Origin: Parachlorella kessleri
Taxonomy: Eukaryota > Chlorophyta > Trebouxiophyceae > Chlorellales > Chlorellaceae
Reading direction: 5' to 3'
Assembly: GCA_001598975.1 (NCBI GenBank)
Contig: BBXU01000309.1
Location: 1-13,473, forward strand
DNA length: 13,473 bases
Positions 1 through 8,057 of this stretch are shown here, piece after piece (positions within the stretch are counted from its first letter, which is position 1; each line of letters starts with the position of its first letter). The notes below the pieces were generated by a model. That model did no database searches. It saw only the letters and a program-made list of their open reading frames with translations, and was not told where the DNA came from. A program made the translations under genes and the position numbers.

Positions 1-805
1 TTCCCACAGCAGGGTGATGATGGACATGGCCAGCTGGGCATAGTGGTCCAACCTCATACCGACATACGCCCAGCGTCAGCACAGGCAGGTGGCAGGCGAG
101 GTGGCGTAGGCCCCCGCACAGCGTGCACAGCGTGCACAGCGCGTACAGCAAGCTTGGCGGGAGGCACAGGCGCAGCGTGCCTGTCGGGCCTCCAAGGCCT
201 CCGATGCCCACCACTCAGAGCTGTGACACGCAGCGTGGCCCGGCACTGCCAGCACAGCAGGCACAGCATATTTCATGGTCTCATGCCACAGCCACAATGT
301 TCACCTCCCCACCCGCCACCCAGCATGCCCCACCCCATGCCGCCCCTGACTGGTTCTGCCAGTCGCCTGCCTGGTCCCTGCCATGCCCAGAAGTATCCCC
401 ACACAACTTCCTCCGACAAGGCCACCCCGGCAAGCAAGTCCTGTAACTTGCACGTTCCTTGGCCACTGCCCCACCTGGCCCTTGGTGGGAAGAAACACCG
501 CTATCCGCAGTACCTCTCCCAGCCTCAACAGCGCGCACCTGGTCTCCCCAGGGTGCCTCTGGTGAAGGAGAAAAGTTCACTAAAGTCCCCAGCACCAGCC
601 TTCGGGGAGGACACCAGGGCACCCTTATCCCATCCTGATCCCTCCCCATGCACACCTGGTCCTTGGTGAAGTCCTTGTACTCTAGTAGCAGTCGCATATC
701 CCCCCCCACCACCACCCGTCCAACGGCACGCTTGGTCCTTGGGTGGAGTTCTGCACATTTTGTGGTTACAGACCCCACCTCCCTCTCCCAGCCTCAATAG
801 CCCAC
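1..805. other. No assignable gene; downstream flank or intron of the TMEM184-like gene
   Basis: No exon with the expected next TMEM184 segment (the conserved W-x-M-G region and the following helices) is recognisable here on the minus strand. The stretch is dominated by CA/CC-rich low-complexity sequence, including short gcgtgcaca repeats around 119-147, and by degenerate copies of the exon-4 3' end listed separately. At 1-69 on the minus strand there is a 23-codon open frame that contains YAQLAMSIITLLWE. It is hydrophobic and could be a membrane-helix exon cut by the window edge. However, its likeliest acceptor (after 53) would need an upstream exon ending in phase 2, while the last identified exon ends in phase 0, so it cannot be joined directly. 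I do not call it a gene. Confidence 0.5.
466..750 (-). repeat. Cluster of degenerate copies of the TMEM184-like exon 4 donor edge
   Basis: Exon 4 of the minus-strand membrane-protein gene ends with CCACTAAGGACCAG followed by GTGGGC (junction 806/805). Related strings recur further into the downstream DNA. At 656/655, ACCAAGGACCAG is followed by GTGTGC, with GGGGATATGCGACTGCTAC some 30 nt before it resembling GGGGACATCAACGTCTAC of the exon. Weaker copies lie near 731-750 (CCACCCAAGGACCAAG), 539/538 (GAGACCAG then GTGCGC) and 475/474 (CCAAGGGCCAG then GTGGGG). The 539 copy also repeats the first intron bases, TTGAGGCTGGGAGAGG. The copies keep the splice junction but not a long open frame, so they are duplications rather than extra exons. 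Confidence 0.6.
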
Positions 806-1938
806 CTGGTCCTTAGTGGAGTAGTAGACGTTGATGTCCCCATACGCGTCCTCCAGGTATGCCACCAGGTACATGAAGAAGTTGTAGATGACGTACGCCT
901 CGTAGCACTCGCGCACGGGGTCGATGTAGAAGCGCGCCTCCTTGAAGCGCAGGCTGAGCCAGGAGTCGACGGCGTAGATGGGGACCATCCACAGGATGCG
1001 GATGACGCGGATCTGCAGCTTGGGGCGGTTGTAGTGCTCCAGGTGCATAGCCACCTGCAGTGGGAGGGGCACTTTGATGTTTTTCACCATGGACTTGAGA
1101 CTTCGCCACCAGGGGCGGGGTGTGGACCACAGAGCGTGTCATGGCAAACCGTTCACAAGGGGTGCTTAGAGCGGGATCTGCAGCTTGGGGTGGCGTTGTG
1201 CTCCAGGCAACCTGCGGGCTAGAGTTGACTGTCGGTGGGAGCCCAGGCTCTTGTCAAAGGCTGGACATCCCAGGCCTGCCGCTGCGCGGCTGCCACATGG
1301 CAAAACGAGTCTGTGCACTAGGAGAGGGACGCCAACCGCTCTGTTTACTCGCTCCCAAGGCTGATGAGAGTCAGCCCTCATGCTCGGTAGTACAGGCCTT
1401 TGCCTCCCTAGAATGTGGGGACGATGCTTCAGGAGGACTGTACGCATCTGACCATGCCATGCAGCCAAGGAAGCTCTGTTGGTCAGCTGGTTGAATGCTG
1501 CATTCCCCCAGAGAACCCCTTGGCCACTCGCAGCCTTGGGCAACCCACCTCGTATATCGTGGCCGATATGGCCAGTATCACAAATATCCCAGCTATGAAC
1601 CATGCTGCAGCCACCAAGCCAGTGCGCCCTGTTAGCAGTGCACTGTGTTAGGTGCGGGTGGGCCTCCTTGCAGCAGAGAAAGTATGCTGGCTGGGCCACA
1701 AACAGACAGCATGATGCGTACCTTGGTAGTGAACGCTGTAATTGTTACGCTTAAACTCGATGACCATCCATGGGAGCGCGGACAGCGTGCATACCGTGAG
1801 AAGAATCCACAGCTGCAAAGGCACATACAGGGTGTTCTGGGTCTCGGGTTAATCACGCAGACGTACAAGAAAATCGCAACAACTCACCGCCCTGAAAACA
1901 CGTCGCACAGGCCACTGCCATGGCCACTGCCACGCCAT
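806..1938 (-). CDS. TMEM184/LAZ1-like (DUF300) multi-pass membrane protein, 5' part, four exons
   Basis: Predicted exons, in transcription order, are 1938-1888, 1812-1722, 1628-1549 and 1054-806. Phases match at each join (0, 1, 0), giving 157 residues before the gene leaves the identifiable region. Hydrophobic segments fall at about residues 18-35 (LWILLTVCTLSALPWMVI), 52-73 (AAAWFIAGIFVILAISATIY), 89-109 (containing RILWMVPIYAVDSWLSL) and 124-141. The motifs HYNRPKLQ, ILWMVPIYAVDSWLSL and RECYEAYVIYNF are diagnostic of the TMEM184/Ost-alpha/LAZ1 superfamily and closest to TMEM184C. Family members sit in endomembranes or the plasma membrane; the substrate is not known from sequence. The C-terminal half, including the later helices, is missing. 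Exon 1 (MAWQWPWQWPVRRVFRA) is the least certain. Its donor GCG|GTGAGT is strong, and the next acceptor could be at 1812 (better pyrimidine tract) or 1836 (24 nt earlier, also in phase). The fold assignment is firm; a specific subfamily name is not. Confidence 0.88.
1171..1217 (-). repeat. Imperfect copy of the TMEM184-like exon 4 acceptor edge inside intron 3
   Basis: On the minus strand, CGCAG|GTTGCCTGGAGCACA followed by CCCCAAGCTGCAGATCC repeats the true exon 4 start, CTGCAG|GTGGCTATGCAC, followed by the same CCCCAAGCTGCAGATCC. The copy lies 165 bp upstream of the real exon edge, in the 494-nt intron. It has lost part of the coding sequence and runs into a stop in the corresponding frame (..HPKLQIPL then TAA), so it reads as a decayed local duplication carrying an acceptor-like AG. 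Confidence 0.7.
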
Positions 1939-3666
1939 CGGGCGTGCCCTTATGTGATCAAAGCCCTTCTTAGAAGTGTACACTTTGTCTGCGAGGTTTT
2001 TTCCCTGTGTGAGGCAACAAAGGAACTTATTATGTGTTGCCTGACATGGTGAGCAACTTTAAAGTAAGTCTGCCAGAAGAGGTTGCGGAGGTAACTTCAA
2101 GCTTATGAAGCCGACACCAAATGCCTCCCCTTTTCAGCTTGCTAGGCATAATTAGTCATGCTGCCCGCAATTTGTCCATTTGTGACTAAGCCTCCCCCAA
2201 AGAGCTGGGCAGTGGCAACAGCAAATCATGGCAGGTTTACCACTGAGCTCAGTATCAACATGACACCAGTATGCTTGGTATAAGTGTATTACCAAGTGTC
2301 TGTCTGAACATTGTCGGGGCACCAAGGCAATTGGCCTTAGCGAGTTTATAGCAACACCGTTCCACACAAATGAATGTTGCCCCAGCTATACACCCTTCCA
2401 GGAGTTAAGATAAAATGCCCAGCCTGGCTATTTAACCCAGGCACACAAGGCATGACCCGGCAAAGGCAGGCAAGTGCCCCTTGACCAAGACCGTGGCAGT
2501 GGGGTGCACTGCATGCCTGTGTGTATGCAGCACATAAGTACCAACTCCAACTCCAACAGCAACTATCAACTTCGCTTGCTACTATACGCACCCGCTGCCC
2601 CTCGCTGACATAAAGCAGGCCACCATCTAGGTAATGAGGCCGTAGCAGCCCCAGAACCCAGCAGAAGCACCCAGAAGCCAGGGTGGGGTGGGCGCGCCTG
2701 CTCTGGCTGGAAAGGGCGGTAGCCTGGCGGCGCCGCTGCCTTGGCAGGGAAGCCAGCTGCAAAGGTGAAGCTGCTGGGCGCGACAGGCCCCCTTCCTGAG
2801 CGAGCTATAGCTTCTGACCTGCATTGCGGCCGTGGCCGCAACTGGCTGCGACTGCTGCCAAGCCGCCGTGCCTGGGCCGTCCCTGAGGACTGCTGCCTGC
2901 TTATAGATAGTCGGCTTGGTGGGCTGCACAACCTTGCTGGTGACGCGGCAAGGGCTTGTAGGTGGCCAAACATGGAGAGACCTCCTGCAAACACGGAAGA
3001 CGGTTGACGGCGAGGGCAAATCAAATGAAGTGGCCTGGCGTGCTCCGCCGGCACGTGTGGTCAGGAGATGTGCCAGGGGGCCCTCTGTAGTGTCGTCTTG
3101 GCCCAGCTGCACAAACTCTCCATAATCGGCAACAGGATTTTCCAGTGCTTACCTGCCTGCTGTTGGTCAAGTCCTCTTCAGTGTCTAGCTGCAACCTTAA
3201 CGCGTCTTAGTGGTTCTGGAACCTTGCAGGTTAAAGCTCCAGCAGGCTCGTTGCCCTACAAGGATGGCTGGGCTAGCATAACGCCGGTTGAACCCCGATT
3301 ACAGCGCGCTCGCAAGGTTGACCAAGACTTCGTTGGATTTTGTATGGGAATTTGCAGTTCCTGAATAGAAGACGTTTAGGGAAACGCTCAAGTGATCCGT
3401 ATACGGTGCACCTGGTGATGGGTCTTGTATAACCAGCTTAGGAGCCTCTGGCTGAGGAAGCAGTGGTAGGGGCTGGAACACCGCCAGCGCCCTCCCCTGC
3501 TAGGCACATGCTATCACTAAGTCCTGGGGTTGATCAGCCACGAGGATCCAGGGATTAATATTTCTATTGTAGCGGCTTATGGGATAATTATGTAGAAGCG
3601 CTGGAGGACCATGACAGACATCATGATCATGCAAAGCTGGTAGTCGGTCAGTTTCCCTGGTGAGCA
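1939..3666. other. Divergent intergenic region between the membrane-protein and RRM-MYND genes
   Basis: The two flanking genes point away from each other, so this 1.7 kb should hold both promoters and 5' leaders. I see no convincing TATA box or other promoter motif. Overlapping open frames exist at about 2566-3112 on the minus strand. One of them, from ATG 2973 to the stop at 2566, gives 135 residues with an Arg/Ser/Ala-rich, transit-peptide-like start, and three frames are open over the same stretch. None shows a recognisable domain, and neighbouring frames are equally plausible, so no gene is called. Confidence 0.5.
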
Positions 3667-6600
3667 ATGCCTTGGACGACGCTGTGGGTCGGTAGCCTAG
3701 GGGAGAGGTGTACGGAGAGGAGGCTACACGACCTCTTCAGCAGGTATGTCCAAGGCAAGCCTGGCTTCTGGATGCGGGTGTCTGCGGACGGCATCACAGC
3801 TATAACCACACGGGCACAGTTATTGTACATAGGAATGGATCGCTGCAGATTTGGGGCTGTGCATCAGGTGGAGATAGGGGTGCCGCGGGGGGTGAGGCCT
3901 GGCCTGCGGTACGCCTTGGTTGCTTTCGCAAGCGAGCAGGCTGCCCGAGATGCACGAGAGGCCTTGGATGGCAGAGAGGAACCAGGTCGGCGCATCCGCA
4001 CTGCTGGAGTGTAGCGCTGGCAGTCTCTTTCCCAATGCTCGCAAGTCCAGACTTGCTGGTTCATAGCAGCTAGGGGTCCACCCTTCCCGGGAGCTTGACT
4101 GTTGACTACATCGTTTGGAGTGCCTCTTGTTTTCGATGTCTCTAGCGCTCTCCCTGTCCTGTATGGCAATCACCCCTTGCTTCCTTGGTGGCAAGGGTAC
4201 GCAGTAGGAGGAGATCCCCCCAAGGGCCCACCGCAGGCGTGACCGCTGCCCCCTTCAAGATTGAGTACTCCCGCGCGCGGCCACCCGGTGCTAGCACAAC
4301 AGCACCACCTTCTTGGCAGCAAGGGGGCGGCAGCAACAGCAGCAGCAAGGGTCCCAGCAGAGGCTCGGCTGGAGGGAGATCCCTGTGGGTCGGCAACCTG
4401 GCGATGAATTTGAGTGAGGATGAGCTTGCCTGGGAGATGGGCGAGTGAGTATAAGCGCTTCGCAGCTTTCTCGGCGTTGGAGAGCTGCTTCAAAGTGGCG
4501 TGACCTGTGTGGCGGTAGGCTTCCATCCAATGCCGGGCCATTGGGGTTGGCAAGTTGCTGGAGGACAGCCAGCAATTTGTCTGTTGAGGTGTGCAACGGT
4601 TTGGGGCTGCCTTGGTTGGGACGGGGTTTGACATGTCCCGTCCGGAGTTAACCTAGAATTCTTGGATCAGCATATGGGGGCTAATGGTGGCTGGGGTTTG
4701 TGTGGGTCAGCATGGCCAAGTTGTGGGGACCAATGGGCCCCCACAATGCTTACCTCTCTCATTCCTGATGATGTCTTTGGCACTTTGCTGCTGGGTGCTG
4801 TATAGGTATGGCCATGTGGTGTTTATTGAGCTGCACCCCTCCGCCGGCGCCCAAACACAGCACGCAGTTGTAGTGTTTGAGCGGGAGCAGGATGCCGAGT
4901 ATGCCATTGAAGACCTGGATGGCTTCCAGGGACTTTGGATCAGGCAAGTTATGGTGCTGCTGCTGGGTGGTTACTTTGAATGCATTGCATAAGCATCAAG
5001 TGTGAGTATGGCGGGCAGGTGGCCCCTCGGGCTGCCCTGCTATGCCGCTCCGTGGTGTTTTGAGGTTTTCTGGAGCATGTCTAGGGAGGTTTGTCTTACT
5101 TTCTGCACCAGGGTGGCGTCTGCTGGCACTTGGGGTGACACATCAGCACAGTTCCTAGTGTACTTGATGAGTTCAATGGAGAAGCCTCTGTTGGCCCGGC
5201 ACATCGGGTGTGGCGACCAAGGCGATGCCATGCTCTGCATCACAAAATTAGCGGCCCACAAAACGCCACCTACAACCGCCACCTACAACCTGCATGTTGC
5301 AGCGCTGGGCGGCCGCTCAGAGTGCGGTGGGCAAGACCCAGCCCAGGACAACACAGCAGCAGCAGCAGCAGCCAGGAGCCTGGTCCGAAGCTGATAAGGG
5401 GCCATATCTTGGTGGAGACCCCCTCCTCCCTGCTCTGGGTGGGAAGCCTAGGCCAGCACGTGTCGGTAGGGAGCGTTCGGCAAGCCTTCTCACAGTGAGT
5501 GGCACAGAGTAGCTTTGTGAGATCCGTATACTATCTCATACTAAATTGCATGCTAATTTCCTTGATCAGGTGGTCACATGTTATACACGGTAGTGAGGGA
5601 TGGTCTGTAGGGGTCGAGGCACTGTAACTTGCTGCATACCCAGCGTGCCTCTAGTGTGCCGGCAGTAGTTTCAAATGACTGGTGCCCAGAACAGTGGCGA
5701 GTACAAGCAAAAAGCATTGCAAGTGCAAGCAACATTTTTCCTTTGCTGACAGGCCTGCCGTGTTTGCAAGTGCCAATAACACACTCCTCCCGTGCAGGTA
5801 TGGCGCACTGGCCTTCATAACGGAGCCACAGGCGCCCAAGCCAGGAGCAGACCTGTTCTGCTTTGTGTGCTTTGCATCAAGGGAAGGCGCCCATCGTGCA
5901 AAGCAGGTCAGTTGGGGCAGGGATGCTGTTTGTTGGGTGTACTGACGTGTGGAGACCATGCCATGCAGCATCTTCAAGTTTTGTGTATGGCTTAAGCAAG
6001 CAGAGTCGGTGCACCTTACGTCCACGAAACTCAGTTGTGGGGCCTGCTACACACTTGAACTGCGTGCTTGCCTTATATCCGCTACCTAATCTAAAACACT
6101 CTAAGACAAAATGACACAATCAAATAGAACTATGATGTGACTTGCTCCACCCCTGCATGGACTTATTGATGTTCCTTTCTAGACTTTCAGCAACATGCTC
6201 TTGAAGCGCTTGTTCAAAGGAGCCTATGGCGCCTGCTGCAGGCTCTTGACGGCTCCAAGGACTCGCCACTTTGCCCCCAAAACGAACGGAATCGCCGGCT
6301 GAAGCTGCGCTACGCCCAGCCCGCTACGGAAGACGCCAAGGCCAGGCTCAAGCCTGTATGGCAAGCGGGACCTGGCGCTGCGACAGGCGCAGGCAGTCAA
6401 GCAGGGCCACGGACACCTGTGAGAGGACCTGCAGCCCAGCCACAGCAGGCGCAGCAGCCAGCGCACCAGCAGCATCAGCAGCAGCAGGAAAAGCGGTTGC
6501 ATGAACATTACAGGCAGCTGCCAACTCCCCCATACAGCCCGTCCCATTCTGCCCCTCCAAGACGTGCAGCCGCTGCTGCTGGGCCGGTAGCCATGGGCAA

Positions 6601-6949
6601 CGGGCATCACCGCCCGGCTTCAAGTCCAGCGGCAGACTCAAAGGTAGCAGAGGAGGAAGACGACTTGCCACGCTGCGCTTCCTGTGGTGTGACTGACGAC
6701 CCAGCAGCTGGGGTAGCGCTCCGCCTTTGTACCGGCTGCTCCTGCTTGCGCTACTGCTCAGAGGATTGCCAGCTCGAGCATTGGCAGGGAGGACACCATG
6801 CAGAGTGTGCTGTGCTGGGAAGCCTGCTGGGCGCGCTGTGTGTGCTGAGCCCTGCTGCCAAGCAGATGCTGGGGGCGGGGATCCAGCGGCCATTTGGCCC
6901 CGAAGCGGGGCTGCTTCGAAGGGTGCTGAGAGAAGCGGGGAGGATATAG
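3667..6949 (+). CDS. FPA/Spen-like protein with three RRMs and a C-terminal MYND zinc finger, seven exons
   Basis: Exons are 3667-3743, 3849-3985, 4237-4444, 4806-4943, 5303-5494, 5798-5906 and 6242-6949. Total length is 1569 nt, or 522 residues plus stop, with consistent phases. RRM1 spans about 5-84 (RNP2 LWVGSL, RNP1 RYALVAF, last strand FKIEYSR). RRM2 spans about 119-198 (LWVGNL, HAVVVF, LRVRWAR). RRM3 spans about 228-314 (LWVGSL, LFCFVCF, LKLRYAQ). The 'KIEYSR..LWVG' arrangement matches plant FPA and Spen-family proteins, nuclear RNA-binding regulators of RNA 3'-end formation and transcription. Residues 350-385 are Gln/Pro/His-rich. Cys432, Cys435, Cys450, Cys453, Cys459, Cys463, His472 and Cys476 form a complete MYND finger, a protein-interaction module that usually binds proline-rich peptides. 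The SPOC domain expected in Spen proteins is absent. The start is chosen at 3667 because a stop lies two codons upstream and RRM1 begins at once; an extra 5' exon is possible. RRM1 spans introns 1-2, RRM2 introns 3-4 and RRM3 introns 5-6. The RNA-related nuclear role is inferred from the family. Confidence 0.9.
3744..3848 (+). other. Frame-neutral, stop-free 105-nt intron 1 of the RRM-MYND gene
   Basis: Donor CAG|GTATGT and acceptor CGCTGCAG|ATTTGG bound this intron. Its length is a multiple of three and it has no stop in the coding frame, so retention would add 35 residues to RRM1 between helix 1 and strand 2. Splicing restores the canonical RRM string DLFSR-FGAVHQVEI, which is why I treat it as an intron. 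Confidence 0.7.
4944..5302 (+). other. GC-AG intron (intron 4 of the RRM-MYND gene)
   Basis: The donor is ATCAG|GCAAGT, a perfect U1 match except for C at +2, and the acceptor is TGTTGCAG|CGCTGG. Exon 4 ends in phase 2 (AG) and exon 5 supplies C, giving Ser187 and the RRM2 end GLWI-S-AGRPLRVRWAR. The nearby GT (CAGGCAA|GTTATG) would leave phase 0 and break the frame with exon 5. This supports a real GC donor. Confidence 0.75.
5264..5289 (+). repeat. Perfect 13-bp tandem duplication before an acceptor
   Basis: CGCCACCTACAAC occurs twice in direct succession, ending 13 nt before the acceptor of the GC-AG intron. It contains CTACAAC-type strings that resemble a branch-point region, so the duplication may double a branch site. 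Confidence 0.8.
5354..5371 (+). repeat. (CAG)6 trinucleotide run in the RRM2-RRM3 linker
   Basis: Six CAG units are read in the AGC frame and code the Ser run of the linker in the RRM-MYND protein. A second, interrupted CAG-rich stretch (about 6444-6490) codes the Gln/His-rich linker before the MYND finger, and a shorter one lies near 4333-4347. Confidence 0.85.
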
Positions 6950-7070
6950 TGCAGTCAAATAAGTGCGCCTGCCTCCTGTCAGACGCATCTATGGTGCCCT
7001 TGGCAGCATAGCAGTTCTCTAGATCATAGCCGCAGATATGGAGAGCTAAGTCTAGGGCAGGTACTAGTAC

Positions 7071-7145
7071 GGGTGGCAGATAGTGCGAACAGGGAGTGAG
7101 AGGTGAACTGTACTGACAGGCTGGGTGCAGTATGTGCCCGAGTCT
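7071..7145 (+). repeat. 75-bp dispersed repeat, copy 1
   Basis: It starts GGGTGGCAGATAGTGCGAAC and contains GCGAACAGGGAGTGAGAG. A second similar block begins TGACAGGCTGGGTGCAG and ends near CCCGAGT. It aligns along its whole length with copy 3 (9910-9984) and with the reverse complement of copy 2 (7831-7903); this copy is the most diverged in its right half. Confidence 0.75.
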
Positions 7146-7830
7146 TGCCTGAATTGCTTGCATCAGGATGCATACCCAGGTATCCAGTGTTAATGATATG
7201 TACCTAACCTGCTGGTATCGCAAACTCGCTCCCCAGCGGCCGTGGCTTGGGTTGTGTATTTTCCCCAACAATGTCTTGGCTGATTGATGCTGCTTCCACA
7301 GCTGACTGGGGGACCCGCCATACGCTGGTGTGACACTCTGTGCCAGGACTGGCTGTGCTACAGTGGCCCAAACATGACTGCAACAGGAGACAGGGCCGCC
7401 TGCCTCTTCTGCCTGCCTGGTCAAACCCATAGTGACGTTTGACAAGGCCTGGCCACTCTTTGACAGGCACATGGCGACGATTCACAGCACGGGAAGTCCG
7501 GTGCATTAGGTGCAGGATGAGGTGAAGAGATGGTCAGGTGGAGCCCCTCATGCAAGAGTCAACCAAAAGTTGACTACTCCAGAGCATACCTTCCAGATCC
7601 ACATACATTGCTACACAAGGTGGGCTGACCCACGATAAAGCAGTGAGAGGCTGACCGCCATTTGATTTCTCCGCCCTTTGACTGACAAAAGTATGAACCA
7701 CAGCTCCCGCTTCACAACCCACGAGCCAACAGATCAAGCAGTGACTTGCCAGCAACGCAGCATGTGCCGATGGATCCTGGGGGCCAGCTCCCTAGAGGTC
7801 ATAGAGAACTACTGGATCAGAGCTTAGGCA

Positions 7831-7903
7831 GACTCAGGCTCATTCTGCATCTAGTCCTGTTAGTCTAGCCCAGCTCTCACTCCCTGTTCGCACTACCTGC
7901 CCC
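7831..7903 (-). repeat. 75-bp dispersed repeat, copy 2 (inverted)
   Basis: Read on the minus strand it begins GGGGCAGGTAGTGCGAAC, continues CAGGGAGTGAGAG and ends CAGGACTAGATGCAG then AATGAGCCTGAGT. It lies in inverted orientation to copy 1, about 690 bp away, so the pair could be inverted ends of one element or two independent insertions. Confidence 0.8.
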
Positions 7904-8038
7904 GCGCACTAAAATTATGCAATGGACAGCAATCCCACAAGCAGCAGCTCATCAACCTTCCCCCGCCATGCTGTAGTCATGCTGGTGACGTAGCCTGAAG
8001 CACACCCCCCACCAGTGACGGCCCATCTGCTGCCTTGT

Positions 8039-8057
8039 GTTGTGAGCAGCTCACAAC
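8039..8057 (-). other. Perfect 8-bp inverted repeat overlapping the MPP10 stop codon
   Basis: Arms GTTGTGAG (8039-8046) and CTCACAAC (8050-8057) are separated by three bases. The MPP10 stop TGA (8053-8051) lies inside one arm, so the mRNA could form a small stem-loop exactly at the termination codon. It may be chance; the stem is short. Confidence 0.5.

Larger units (their letters stand above)
6950..8050. other. Convergent intergenic region (3' ends of RRM-MYND and MPP10 genes)
   Basis: The stop codons of the two flanking genes face each other across 1.1 kb. The region must hold both 3' UTRs. I find no TGTAA, the usual green-algal polyadenylation signal, in sense orientation just after either stop. 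Open frames on the minus strand (7204-7506, 7534-7755) lack recognisable domains. The main structured content is the inverted pair of 75-bp repeats annotated separately. Confidence 0.6.

Noticed and set aside
43..669. 208-codon plus-strand open frame
   Set aside because: Low-complexity Pro/Ser/His/Thr-rich translation of C-rich repeats, with no domain; it overlaps donor-edge copies of the opposite-strand gene.
2566..3112. Overlapping minus-strand open frames with transit-peptide-like composition
   Set aside because: Two or three frames are equally open, none gives a recognisable domain, and no consistent splice solution emerged.
3286..3300. GGTTGAACCCC string resembling a tRNA B box
   Set aside because: No flanking acceptor stem, anticodon arm or A box could be folded around it.
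4982..5000. Eight-base microexon CATCAAGT between exons 4 and 5 of the RRM-MYND gene
   Set aside because: It would use an AAG acceptor and shift exon 5 out of phase; direct joining to 5303 restores the RRM2 final strand.
6182..6241. Longer form of the last RRM-MYND exon starting at earlier AG sites (6182 or 6190)
   Set aside because: The 6182 site is out of phase. The 6190 site keeps phase but inserts 17 residues into the RRM3 second helix, while the acceptor at 6241 gives a regular helix (AHRAKQALDGS).
6348..7472. 374-codon open frame on the minus strand opposite the last RRM-MYND exon
   Set aside because: Half of it is the antisense shadow of a GC-rich real exon, the rest crosses a dispersed repeat, and the peptide is compositionally biased with no domain.
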